Assembly: GCA_044238875.1 (NCBI GenBank)
Contig: JBIICM010000009.1
Span: forward strand, 1 to 28,165
From: JAIBAI01 sp044238875
GTDB lineage: Bacteria > Bacteroidota > Bacteroidia > M30B66
Reading direction: 5' to 3'
Length of the DNA: 28,165 nucleotides
In this document: in pieces, positions 6,271-13,844 of the stretch
How positions within the stretch are numbered: position 1 is the first letter of the stretch
Layout of the letters: every line of letters begins with the position of its first letter
Program-made: the position numbers and the translations under genes
The notes under the pieces: generated by a model
What the model saw: only the letters and a program-made list of their open reading frames with translations
What the model was told of the DNA's origin: nothing
The model's database searches: none

Positions 6271-7743
6271 ATGCGCAACCTGTTATTATCAATTTTCGTT
6301 CTTGCTGCATTGCTATTTACCCATCAAATAGTTAAAGCGCAGGGTAAGCCGCAGGCAATTTTCAGTACCAGAAATTTTCTGCTCAATGGCAAGCGACCTT
6401 ACGTTGAAACATACCTGATGATTCGCGGCAGTTCAGTGCGATTTGAAAAAACCGGTGCAGGGAAATTTCAGGGCTCGGTTGAAGTCATGTGCTCCATCAG
6501 CAAAAAAGGGAAGGTAACATATACCGACCGTTACAATTTGCTTAGTCCTGAAACAACCGATTCGCTTGGCCGTAGTTTTAATTTTATTGATCAGCAAAGA
6601 GTACCACTTGATACCGGAAACTACCTGGTTGAGCTTTCTATACGTGACCTGGTCGGCAAAACGGATGCTGTGAAGGCGTATGACAGCATCATTGTAAATC
6701 AGTCTGACGGAATAACATTTTCAGGAATACAACTGGTTGATGCCTACACAAAACCAGAAAAGCCTGGCAAATTAACCAAGGGAGGGTTTGATCTGGTGCC
6801 CAGACCACTCGATTACTTCGGAGCAGGCGAAGACAAACTTATCGTTTACACTGAATTATACAATACCCTCAATGTTTTGGGGCCGGACAAGCGCTACCTT
6901 GTTCGCTATTGGATTGAAGACCCCAAAAATGGTGCGGTGCAGCAGAGCTTTAGCGGTTTCAGAAAATTTAACAGTTCAGAGGTGGGGATCCTGATGCAGG
7001 AATTTAATATAGAACGTTTGGCCAGTGGCACATATCAGGTTGTATTTGAAGCCCGTAATCAGGACAACGAGTTGCTTGCAAGGGCTACCCAATCGGTACT
7101 GCGCAGCAACCCCGGACTGATTCTTTCGATGGAGGAAGTTGGCCGCACTGATTTGAACGGCACTTTCGCCGAAGCGATCACCAATAAGGACAGCCTCGCC
7201 GAATTCATTCACTCGCTCCACCCTGTTTCATCTATACAGGAGCGCATCTTCGCGGATAACCTTCTTACAGCTGGCGAAGTAAAATTAATGCAGCAATTTT
7301 TTCTCACCTTCTGGCAAAACCGGAATACTGCCGATCCCGCCCAGGCATGGCTCAATTACCGTAAAGAGGTGATCAAGGTAAACAGGCAGTTTGGCACCTC
7401 TATCCGTAAAGGGTACGATACTGACCGTGGCCGCGTTTATCTGCAGTATGGCTCACCCGATAACAGAACCGAGAGTCTGCATGAGCCAAGCGCCTATCCT
7501 TATGAAATATGGCATTATTACCGGCTTGGCAGACAAACCAACCGGAGGTTTGTTTTCTACAATCCCGATCTGGTGACCAACGATTATACCCTGATTCATT
7601 CTGACGCTTTGGGCGAAATCATGAACGACCAGTGGCATCTGTTGCTGATGAAGCGCGATACACAAACCAACGACATTGATGCAACCGCTCCAGGTCAGCA
7701 CTTTGGCACACAGATTCAACAGAATTTTCAGGCACCGCGGTGA
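6271..7743 (+). CDS. Secreted GWxTD domain-containing protein
   Basis: This 490-aa protein starts with a signal peptide (RNLLLSIFVLAALLFTHQIVKAQ) and ends with the GWxTD domain common in Bacteroidota. Here the name-giving motif reads GYDTDRGRVYLQYGSP, with Tyr in place of Trp, followed by the conserved PYEIWHYY and RRFVFYNP segments. The central part looks like beta-rich domains. Function of the family is unknown; these proteins are exported and often found near envelope genes. I chose the ATG at 6271 over the TTG at 6256 because the latter overlaps the -7 element. The stop overlaps the next gene start (GTGA), so it heads a three-gene operon with an acyltransferase and a glycosyltransferase. 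Confidence 0.85.
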   Translation: MRNLLLSIFVLAALLFTHQIVKAQGKPQAIFSTRNFLLNGKRPYVETYLMIRGSSVRFEKTGAGKFQGSVEVMCSISKKGKVTYTDRYNLLSPETTDSLGRSFNFIDQQRVPLDTGNYLVELSIRDLVGKTDAVKAYDSIIVNQSDGITFSGIQLVDAYTKPEKPGKLTKGGFDLVPRPLDYFGAGEDKLIVYTELYNTLNVLGPDKRYLVRYWIEDPKNGAVQQSFSGFRKFNSSEVGILMQEFNIERLASGTYQVVFEARNQDNELLARATQSVLRSNPGLILSMEEVGRTDLNGTFAEAITNKDSLAEFIHSLHPVSSIQERIFADNLLTAGEVKLMQQFFLTFWQNRNTADPAQAWLNYRKEVIKVNRQFGTSIRKGYDTDRGRVYLQYGSPDNRTESLHEPSAYPYEIWHYYRLGRQTNRRFVFYNPDLVTNDYTLIHSDALGEIMNDQWHLLLMKRDTQTNDIDATAPGQHFGTQIQQNFQAPR

Positions 7744-8603
7744 AGCTCAGGTATCATTTGGTGCGCATTACAGGCTACCTGCTTGCATTATTGCCATTAA
7801 ATGCTTTGTACATGCTTGCACGCATTGCCGCTATTATATTTGACCGCCTAACAGGATATCGGAAAGCAGTAATATTTGAAAATCTTAAAAATGCCTTTCC
7901 TGAAAAACAGGAAGCTGAAATCAGAACCATCGCAAAACGTTTTTATAGAACTTTTCTGGAAACCATTTTTGAAACATTTAAACTAATGCTTATGAATCCT
8001 CGTTTTTTGCCCCCGAGGATTACCCTGATCAACAAAGAGCTGCTTGATGACTACTTTAAGGCTGGAAAATCGGTAATTGCCGTGGGGGGGCATTATGGCA
8101 ACTGGGAATGGCTGGGGACTGCACTTAAAGCCCTGGTGCCTTTTCGCGTGATAGCGGTGTACAAACCGCTTTCCGACAATGATATTGACAGGCTAATGCT
8201 CAGGGCGAGAAGTATAAACGGCACCGAACTGGTTCCCATGAAAAAGGCCTTCAGGGAAATTCAGTCGGGTAAAGGTCCTACCCTGTCGTACCTTATTGCA
8301 GATCAGGCGCCTCATCCCGACAATGCTTACTGGACCCGTTTCCTCAATCAGGACACTCCCGTTTTTCTCGGGCCGGAGCGGATTGCAAGACTCACGGGCA
8401 GTGCCGTTGTGTTTATGCGGCTGGAAAGATCGCGACCAGGCCATTACAATGTTACCATTCAGGAAATTTGTGCTGATCCCTCCTCAGAACCGGAATATTC
8501 AATTACAGAAAAACACGTGAGGGCGCTGGAACAACAAATCATCAACGACCCCGCCCCCTGGCTTTGGTCGCATAAACGCTGGAAACACAAACGCAAACCA
8601 TGA
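7740..8603 (+). CDS. LpxL/HtrB-like lipid A acyltransferase family protein
   Basis: This 287-aa inner-membrane-associated acyltransferase belongs to the bacterial lipid A biosynthesis acyltransferase family. It has an N-terminal membrane helix (YLLALLPLNALYMLARIAA), the catalytic HX4E motif as HYGNWE at residues 118-123, and the C-terminal signature APWLWSHKRWKHK. Members add secondary acyl chains to lipid A, or act on ornithine or glycine lipids in some Bacteroidota, so the precise substrate is open. The start is GTG at 7740, overlapping the TGA of the upstream gene; the family N-terminus supports it. The stop overlaps the next ATG (ATGA). Confidence 0.87.
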   Translation: MKLRYHLVRITGYLLALLPLNALYMLARIAAIIFDRLTGYRKAVIFENLKNAFPEKQEAEIRTIAKRFYRTFLETIFETFKLMLMNPRFLPPRITLINKELLDDYFKAGKSVIAVGGHYGNWEWLGTALKALVPFRVIAVYKPLSDNDIDRLMLRARSINGTELVPMKKAFREIQSGKGPTLSYLIADQAPHPDNAYWTRFLNQDTPVFLGPERIARLTGSAVVFMRLERSRPGHYNVTIQEICADPSSEPEYSITEKHVRALEQQIINDPAPWLWSHKRWKHKRKP

Positions 8604-9613
8604 AAACCGCTGTTGTCATACTCAACTGGAATGGCAGTCACCTGTTGCAGCGTTTTCTGCCCGGCATCATAGCATGTTCAGCAGATGCGGAAGTGATTGT
8701 AGCTGATAATGCATCAACCGATGACTCACTGGAGGTGCTTAGCAAAACTTTTCCATCTGTGAGGATTATAAAAAACGAGGGCAATATCGGTTATGCAGGC
8801 GGGTATAATACAGCACTGGGGCAAGTAGATGCCGATATATTTGTGCTGCTCAATTCCGATATTGAAGTAACACCGGGCTGGATAGAGCCGGTAGTTGAGC
8901 TCTTTGAACATGAGCCCTTACTGGCCGCAGCACAGCCAAAGATCAGGGCATTTAAACACCGTAACCATTTTGAGTATGCAGGTGCATCCGGTGGCTTTAT
9001 TGATCGCTTTGGTTACCCCTTCTGCCGGGGAAGAGTTTTTGAAGTGCTCGAAGAGGACACGGGCCAGTATGATGATGTGAGGGAGGTATTCTGGGCTTCA
9101 GGGGCCTGCCTTTTTGTAAGGGCAAGTCTCTTCAAGGATGTTGGTGGTTTCGATGAAAGTTTTTTTGCCCACATGGAAGAAATTGACCTCTGCTGGAGGC
9201 TGAAAAATCAGGGATTCAAGGTGATGGTGCAACCGGCCTCGGTGGTTTACCATATAGGTGGAGGAACACTGTCAAAATCAAATTGGAGAAAAACCTATCT
9301 GAACTTTCGGAACAACTTGGAGCTGATTTACAAAAACATTGAAGATAAATACCTGCTTCGCAGCCTCTTTCTGCGAATGTACCTCGATGGCTTAGCGGCG
9401 GTTAAATTCCTCTTTTCAAACGGTTTCTCACATTTTTTTGCAATTATCAGGGCTCACCTGCATTTTTACAGACTACTGCCGGAGATCCGGCAAAAAAGAA
9501 GAAAATTAAGAACCATTGCACATGATCGCAATAGCGAGGGTGTTTACCTCGGCTCAATTGTTGCCAGCTATTTTCTCAGAAAAAAACGAACCTTCAGGGA
9601 AATCATCGGCTGA
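8600..9613 (+). CDS. Glycosyltransferase family 2 (rhamnosyltransferase-like)
   Basis: This 337-aa GT-A fold protein has the nucleotide-sugar-binding start VVILNWNGSHLLQRFLPG, the DNASTDDS and NEGNIGYAGGYN motifs, the metal-binding LLNSDIEV (DxD equivalent), and the acceptor-side GGFDESFFAHMEEIDLCWRL with the probable catalytic acid. This pattern is typical of the WbbL-like branch that transfers rhamnose or related sugars in surface polysaccharide synthesis; the actual sugar cannot be read from sequence. The C-terminal 90 residues are basic and hydrophobic, suggesting membrane association. It overlaps the upstream acyltransferase by ATGA and ends the operon. Confidence 0.88.
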   Translation: MKTAVVILNWNGSHLLQRFLPGIIACSADAEVIVADNASTDDSLEVLSKTFPSVRIIKNEGNIGYAGGYNTALGQVDADIFVLLNSDIEVTPGWIEPVVELFEHEPLLAAAQPKIRAFKHRNHFEYAGASGGFIDRFGYPFCRGRVFEVLEEDTGQYDDVREVFWASGACLFVRASLFKDVGGFDESFFAHMEEIDLCWRLKNQGFKVMVQPASVVYHIGGGTLSKSNWRKTYLNFRNNLELIYKNIEDKYLLRSLFLRMYLDGLAAVKFLFSNGFSHFFAIIRAHLHFYRLLPEIRQKRRKLRTIAHDRNSEGVYLGSIVASYFLRKKRTFREIIG

Positions 9614-9625
9614 AAAAGAAGGGTG

Positions 9626-9645
9626 GAAAGCATCTTTCGTTTTTT
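9626..9645 (+). terminator. Weak terminator candidate between convergent genes
   Basis: GAAAG (9626-9630) pairs with CTTTC (9634-9638) across a 3-base loop and is followed by G and six Ts. The stem is short and AT-rich. A longer pairing AGGGTG...CACCCT spans much of the 80-bp convergent gap 9614-9693, which holds nothing else I can name. Confidence 0.3.
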
Positions 9646-9693
9646 GAAAGCGGGCATTTCAAATCACCCTCAATGAATACAACCTTAAACGAG

Positions 9694-10311
9694 CTACCCT
9701 TCAGCTTGGGTAAAGTTCCTGTATGGATGCCGCTCGGGTAAATCTTCCAGTGGAATACGGTCGGCTCTGCCATTTTCCCTAAACTCAGAAACAGTGATGC
9801 CGGTTACCTTTTTAAACTGATTACTGAGGTATTGTACACTGCTATATCCCATCATATAAGCAATTTCAGAAAGGGTAAACTCATTATTGATCATCAGCTC
9901 CTTTGCCCTTTCAATTTTTAGCATGATCAGATATTTTTCAAGCGTATGGCCGGTTACCTTAGAAAAAATACGGCTGATTTTCTCATAAGGCATTTGCAGC
10001 TTATCGCTGATATAATCAGAATTACGAATCAGCGAACTAAGGTTATTGGCTCCGAAAATTAGCTCAACTGCAGCAAGTTTTGCATTTTCAGTGGTAATGG
10101 AATCCGTATCACTGACCAATGGAAATCCGGCTTCACTAAGCTTTTTTTCAATACTGAAAAAATCTGTTTTTTGCGGATCGAAGCGCAAACCCACCTCGCC
10201 CATTTTTACATATATAATCTCAACCCCATCCATACCCCGAAGCTCTAAATCCAGCAGTTTGATGCAACTGCGCGTAAACATGTTTCTTAAATGGAAAAAA
10301 CGTTCCAGCAT
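9694..10311 (-). CDS. AraC-family regulator with HMA-like N-terminal domain
   Basis: This 205-aa protein combines an N-terminal domain of about 70 residues resembling a heavy-metal-associated (ferredoxin-like) fold with a C-terminal AraC helix-turn-helix pair. The C-terminal landmarks are ISRIFSKVTGHTLEKYLIML and the second helix pair FTLSEIAYMMGYSSVQYLSNQFKKVTG (positions about 145-175). The N-terminal part reads NMFTRSCIKLLDLELRGM...KMGEVGLRFDP. In relatives I recall, this motif is NMVCxRCI with a CxxC; here the first Cys is Thr, leaving one Cys. Ligand and targets are unknown. The gene is divergent from the DUF1573 pair, 98 bp away, so it could control them. It starts at the ATG at 10311. 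Confidence 0.82.
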   Translation of the reverse strand: MLERFFHLRNMFTRSCIKLLDLELRGMDGVEIIYVKMGEVGLRFDPQKTDFFSIEKKLSEAGFPLVSDTDSITTENAKLAAVELIFGANNLSSLIRNSDYISDKLQMPYEKISRIFSKVTGHTLEKYLIMLKIERAKELMINNEFTLSEIAYMMGYSSVQYLSNQFKKVTGITVSEFRENGRADRIPLEDLPERHPYRNFTQAEG

Positions 10312-10373
10312 GCTCTAATCAGATGATTCTAAAACAAGGGGCAATTCTTATACAAAAATCTAAAAAAAATGGC

Positions 10374-10402
10374 TTGATTATTGTTTAAGGCTTATAAATT
10401 TG
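10374..10402 (+). promoter_or_regulatory. Promoter of the first DUF1573 gene
   Basis: TTG (10374-10376), an 18-base spacer, then TAAATTTG (10395-10402) matches the Bacteroidota -33/-7 arrangement. The ATG at 10410 is only 8 bases after the -7 element, so the transcript should be nearly leaderless. Confidence 0.6.
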
Positions 10403-10409
10403 ATACCCC

Positions 10410-10889
10410 ATGAAAAGTTTACTCTGCGCAACGCTACTCGCATTTTCTCCATTGTTTAATTGGGCACAACCTGTTTCAACAGATGAAAACTGGACGCCAA
10501 CCATCAAATTCACTGCATCAGAACATAATTTCGGATCTATTCCGGAAGGCCCAAAAGCTTATCATGAATTTCAATTTACCAATACAGGCAGAGAGCCTGT
10601 TATAATTGAAAAAGCTGAGGCCTCCTGTGGCTGCACCGTGCCCGAAATATCAAAAGCCCCGGTTCCGCCAGGTAAAACAGGCACAGTAAAAGTTGAATAC
10701 AATTCAGAGGGCCGTCCGGGCAATTTTGACAAAACCATAACCGTACACGTTAAAAGCGGCGTAAATAAAGATAAAAGTGGTACTGTTTTATTAAAAATCA
10801 AAGGAGCAGTAACAACAAAAAGTGAAAAAACAGGCGAAAATTCAAGTCCGCAAAAGCCGGTTCAATACAAACCGGTAAAAAATAAATGA
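10410..10889 (+). CDS. Exported DUF1573 domain protein (first of tandem pair)
   Basis: This 159-aa protein has a signal peptide (LLCATLLAFSPLFNWAQ) and one DUF1573 domain, an Ig-like ASH/HYDIN-type beta sandwich. The diagnostic run is FGSIPEGPKAYHEFQFTNTG then EASCGCTVPE and a PGKTGTVKVEYN strand. The two Cys of the CGC motif are present. A Lys/Pro-rich tail follows the domain. The function of the family is unknown; these proteins are common and often multicopy in Bacteroidota envelopes. It is a clear paralogue of the next gene (93 nt downstream), but each has its own promoter. Confidence 0.88.
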   Translation: MKSLLCATLLAFSPLFNWAQPVSTDENWTPTIKFTASEHNFGSIPEGPKAYHEFQFTNTGREPVIIEKAEASCGCTVPEISKAPVPPGKTGTVKVEYNSEGRPGNFDKTITVHVKSGVNKDKSGTVLLKIKGAVTTKSEKTGENSSPQKPVQYKPVKNK

Positions 10890-10924
10890 AGTGTCTTTTG
10901 AAAATTCCTTTCCATTTTTAACAT

Positions 10925-10958
10925 TTGCAAACCAATCTAAATAAATAACCTACCTTTG
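10925..10958 (+). promoter_or_regulatory. Promoter of the second DUF1573 gene
   Basis: TTG at 10925-10927, then 23 bases, then TACCTTTG at 10951-10958, an exact TAnnTTTG. The predicted leader is about 19 nt to the ATG at 10983. The 93-bp spacer between the paralogues shows no terminator hairpin I can see. Confidence 0.5.
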
Positions 10959-10982
10959 TTAAACTGAACAAACCAAACTTTC

Positions 10983-11447
10983 ATGAAACGCATCCTTCTT
11001 TCAATTGCCTGCGCAACCATCGGGTTTACCGGATTTGCCCAACAACCGGCATCAACTGATCAAAATTGGACGCCCAGCATCCAGTTCGATAAGGAAACAC
11101 ACGACTATGGTACAATTAAAAACGGTGCCGATGGAACCTGTGAATTCAAATTTACCAACACCGGCAAAGAACCTATCGTAGTTACCAATGCACGCGGTTC
11201 ATGCGGATGTACCGTTCCTGAATGGCCCAAAGAACCCATCGCTCCCGGAAAGTCAAGTTCTATCAAAGTAAGCTATGACACGAAACGTACCGGTGCCATC
11301 AATAAAAATGTAACGCTTACTGTTCAAAATGCCGGAAAAGACAAGACCGGCACCAAAATGCTTTATATCAAGGGAAATGTTGAACCTCCACCGGCCGATG
11401 CAGGCATGCCTGAGAAAAAAGGCGGAATGGCTCCGGTAGAGCATTAA
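10983..11447 (+). CDS. Exported DUF1573 domain protein (second of tandem pair)
   Basis: This 154-aa protein has a signal peptide (RILLSIACATIGFTGFAQ) and a single DUF1573 domain with HDYGTIKNGADGTCEFKFTN, the conserved GSCGCTVPEWPKEPIAPGK segment and a final strand GTKMLYIKGNV. It shares the Q-P/A-S-T-D-x-N-W-T-P linker with its upstream neighbour, showing tandem duplication. It also carries an extra Cys (GTCEF). The C-terminus is short, Pro- and Gly-rich. It is followed by a strong hairpin terminator. Function unknown. Confidence 0.88.
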   Translation: MKRILLSIACATIGFTGFAQQPASTDQNWTPSIQFDKETHDYGTIKNGADGTCEFKFTNTGKEPIVVTNARGSCGCTVPEWPKEPIAPGKSSSIKVSYDTKRTGAINKNVTLTVQNAGKDKTGTKMLYIKGNVEPPPADAGMPEKKGGMAPVEH

Positions 11448-11471
11448 TTTAGTTTTTTTTTCAGACCTTTG

Positions 11472-11497
11472 AGCCCCGTTTAATCGGGGCTTTTTTT
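11472..11497 (+). terminator. Strong rho-independent terminator abutting the next start codon
   Basis: AGCCCCG (11472-11478) pairs perfectly with CGGGGCT (11485-11491) across the loop TTTAAT, followed by an uninterrupted T-run to 11497. The ATG of the aminotransferase is the next base. It should end the DUF1573 transcript. How the downstream gene is transcribed is not obvious; a GACCTTTG at 11464-11471 is a one-mismatch -7 element just before the hairpin. Confidence 0.88.
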
Positions 11498-12739
11498 ATG
11501 CCGTCAATTTCAGTCAAAGGTAAGGCAATGCCTTCCTCCCCTATTCGTAAACTGGTTCCTTTTGCAGAAGCTGCCAAATCCAGGGGTACCAGCATCTACC
11601 ATCTAAACATCGGCCAGCCGGATATCGAAACCCCTGCAGTAGCCCTTGATGCTATAAAAAACAATAACCTGAAGGTTATTGAATACAGCCATAGTGCGGG
11701 AATGGAATCCTACCGGAAAAAACTGGCCGGCTATTACCAAAAAAACAATATCGGGGTTGACCATCATCAGATCATCATTACAACAGGTGGATCAGAAGCC
11801 CTTTTGATGGGTATCATGAGTTGCCTTGATCCGGGCGATGAAATCATCATTCCAGAGCCATTCTATGCCAATTACCTCAGTTTTGCGATGGCTGCCGGAG
11901 CAAAGGTTATACCGGTGCGTTCATCTATCGAAAGCGGATTTGCCCTGCCCCCTGTTGAATCGTTCGAGTCGCTGATCAGCAGCAAAACCAAGGCGATCAT
12001 CATATCCAACCCCGGCAACCCTACCGGCTATCTCTATTCGAAAGAAGAACTGGAGAAGCTAAGAGACATTGTTAAAAAGTATGATCTCTATCTATTTTCA
12101 GATGAGGTTTATCGTGAATTTTGCTACGATGGCCATGTTTTTTATTCTGCCATGCAGCTCGAAGGCATTGAAAACAATGTTGTTTTGATTGATTCTGTAT
12201 CCAAACGCTACAGCATGTGTGGTGCGCGTATCGGAGCACTTGTCACCAGAAACGCAGAAGTGTTACAAACTGTTCTCAAATTCGCACAGGCAAGGCTAAG
12301 TCCGCCTACCTTCGGACAAATTGCTTCAGAAGCAGCGCTCGACACCCCTGATGCCTATTTCAAAGAGGTGATCAATGAATATACAAACCGGAGAAATATC
12401 CTCGTTGAAGGTCTGAATAAAATTCCAGGTGTTTACTGTCCTAAGCCCCAGGGCGCATTTTATGCCATGGTAAGACTTCCGATTGCAGATGCTGATCATT
12501 TTTGTCAGTGGCTGCTTGATTCATTCTCGTTTGAAAATGAAACCATCATGCTCGCACCTGCTACAGGTTTTTATGCTACACCTGATGCGGGCAAAGACGA
12601 AGTTAGAATAGGTTATGTGTTGCGTACCGCCGACCTTCAGCGCGCGGTGCGTATTCTTGAAGAAGCGCTGAAAGTTTATCCATTTAACACACAAAACAAG
12701 GAAAATGAGTCTGCTCGTTATCGGCACAGTAGCGTTTGA
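11498..12739 (+). CDS. Class I/II pyridoxal-phosphate aminotransferase
   Basis: This 413-aa fold-type I PLP enzyme is of the aspartate aminotransferase superfamily. Visible elements are the N-terminal SPIRKLVPFAEAAK, NIGQPDIETP, TTGGSEAL, the NPGNPTG loop (171-177), the PLP-contacting Asp in FSDEVY (D202), the Schiff-base Lys in SVSKRYSM (K236), and the substrate carboxylate Arg region near the C-terminus. Substrate specificity cannot be assigned. The ATG at 11498 agrees with the conserved N-terminus although it directly follows a terminator T-run. The last 11 codons overlap the downstream kinase start by 35 nt, so the tail (SARYRHSSV) is probably lineage-specific. Confidence 0.88.
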   Translation: MPSISVKGKAMPSSPIRKLVPFAEAAKSRGTSIYHLNIGQPDIETPAVALDAIKNNNLKVIEYSHSAGMESYRKKLAGYYQKNNIGVDHHQIIITTGGSEALLMGIMSCLDPGDEIIIPEPFYANYLSFAMAAGAKVIPVRSSIESGFALPPVESFESLISSKTKAIIISNPGNPTGYLYSKEELEKLRDIVKKYDLYLFSDEVYREFCYDGHVFYSAMQLEGIENNVVLIDSVSKRYSMCGARIGALVTRNAEVLQTVLKFAQARLSPPTFGQIASEAALDTPDAYFKEVINEYTNRRNILVEGLNKIPGVYCPKPQGAFYAMVRLPIADADHFCQWLLDSFSFENETIMLAPATGFYATPDAGKDEVRIGYVLRTADLQRAVRILEEALKVYPFNTQNKENESARYRHSSV

Positions 12740-13628
12740 TGCTATTGAAACACCCTTTGGCAAAACCGACAAAATTGTTGGCGGCGCTGCTACGTTTATC
12801 AGCCTCGCGGCGTCCTACTTTACCAAAAACATAAATCTGGTTTCGGTGGTAGGTGATGACTTCCCGCGCGCAGCCATTGATATGTTGGGCAAAAGAAGCA
12901 TCGGAACTGAAGGATTACAAATCAAGCCTGGAGAAAAAACCTTTTTCTGGAGTGGCAGGTATCACAACGACATGAATACCCGTGATACGCTTGATACCCA
13001 GTTGAATGTGCTCGAAACCTTTGATCCGGTGATTCCTGAGGTTTATCAAAACTGCGAATTTCTGATGCTGGGTAACCTGGCGCCATCGGTTCAGCAACTT
13101 GTACTCAACAGGCTTCAAAATCGCCCCAAACTGGTGGTTTTAGATACCATGAATTTCTGGATGAACATTGCTTTGCCGGAATTAACCGCCCTGCTGAAAA
13201 ATGTGGATGTACTCACCATCAATGATGAAGAGGCCCGTCAGCTTTCAGGTGAATACTCGCTGGTAAAGGCTGCTCAGAAGATTCTCAACATGGGTCCGAA
13301 ATACCTCATCATCAAGAAAGGAGAGCATGGTGCACTGTTGTTTAACCGTGATCAGGTATTTTTTGCCCCTGCCCTGCCTCTGGAAGATGTGTTTGATCCA
13401 ACAGGAGCCGGTGACAGTTTTGCCGGAGGATTCATTGGATACCTTGCCGAAACGCAGGACATATCATTCGACAACATGAAGCGAGCTGTAATTTTCGGAT
13501 CGGCCATGGCCTCCTTCTCAGTGGAAAAGTTCGGCACCGAACGCATTCAAAACCTCAGCAGTGAAGAGGTTGATACACGCGTACAACAATTCATTGATCT
13601 GGTGCAGTTCGACATTACCTTGGTGTAA
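12705..13628 (+). CDS. PfkB-family carbohydrate kinase
   Basis: This 307-aa ribokinase-like enzyme phosphorylates a sugar or nucleoside-type hydroxyl with ATP. The N-terminal GG motif (DKIVGGAATFISLAASYF) and the PfkB signature 2 with catalytic Asp (DPTGAGDSFAGG, residues 231-242, Asp237) are intact, as is the TINDEEARQLSG segment typical of the family. The substrate is unknown. It starts 35 nt inside the aminotransferase gene in another frame, after an AAGGAAA stretch that could serve as a ribosome-binding site. The overlap indicates cotranscription with the aminotransferase. Confidence 0.88.
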   Translation: MSLLVIGTVAFDAIETPFGKTDKIVGGAATFISLAASYFTKNINLVSVVGDDFPRAAIDMLGKRSIGTEGLQIKPGEKTFFWSGRYHNDMNTRDTLDTQLNVLETFDPVIPEVYQNCEFLMLGNLAPSVQQLVLNRLQNRPKLVVLDTMNFWMNIALPELTALLKNVDVLTINDEEARQLSGEYSLVKAAQKILNMGPKYLIIKKGEHGALLFNRDQVFFAPALPLEDVFDPTGAGDSFAGGFIGYLAETQDISFDNMKRAVIFGSAMASFSVEKFGTERIQNLSSEEVDTRVQQFIDLVQFDITLV

Positions 13629-13658
13629 ATAGTATCAACAAGTCTGATTGAGCATATC

Positions 13659-13692
13659 GTTGGTCTTGACCAACGACGGATGGCTATTCGGC
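13659..13692 (+). repeat. 34-bp hairpin-bearing direct repeat, copy 1
   Basis: This copy begins with the inverted repeat GTTGGT-CTTG-ACCAAC and continues with GACGGATGGCTATTCGGC. It differs from copy 2 at one base only (C for G in the hairpin loop). It lies in the 216-bp non-coding gap between the kinase and the T9SS protein gene. Confidence 0.85.
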
Positions 13693-13713
13693 TTTACTGC
13701 GCTGCGGCGCTGA

Positions 13714-13747
13714 GTTGGTGTTGACCAACGACGGATGGCTATTCGGC
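13714..13747 (+). repeat. 34-bp hairpin-bearing direct repeat, copy 2
   Basis: This second copy starts 55 bases after the first. Each copy is followed by a GC-rich stretch with repeated GCG/CGG words (13693-13713 and 13748-13770) that do not match each other closely. There is no T-run, so a terminator role is not evident. Confidence 0.85.
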
Positions 13748-13812
13748 CATACGGCGTTACGGCATTCAGGCGAAAAAAATGAATTTTAAAAATCAGGGCA
13801 CGCTAAATTTCA

Positions 13813-13820
13813 TATCTTCG
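13813..13820 (+). promoter_or_regulatory. -7-like element for the T9SS protein gene
   Basis: TATCTTCG matches TAnnTTTG with one substitution (C for T). It predicts a leader of about 20 nt to the ATG at 13845 and lies between that ATG and the earlier in-frame ATG at 13779, arguing against the earlier start. Confidence 0.4.
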
Positions 13821-13844
13821 AATAACCAAAAAATCGTAAAACCC

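Noticed and set aside
13659..13747. CRISPR array
   Set aside because: There are only two copies, the unit contains its own hairpin, the intervening 21 bases are short and low in complexity, and no cas genes are present.
13779..13844. Extended N-terminus of the T9SS protein from an earlier ATG
   Set aside because: It would place a hydrophilic stretch before the signal peptide and would start upstream of the likely promoter element at 13813-13820.
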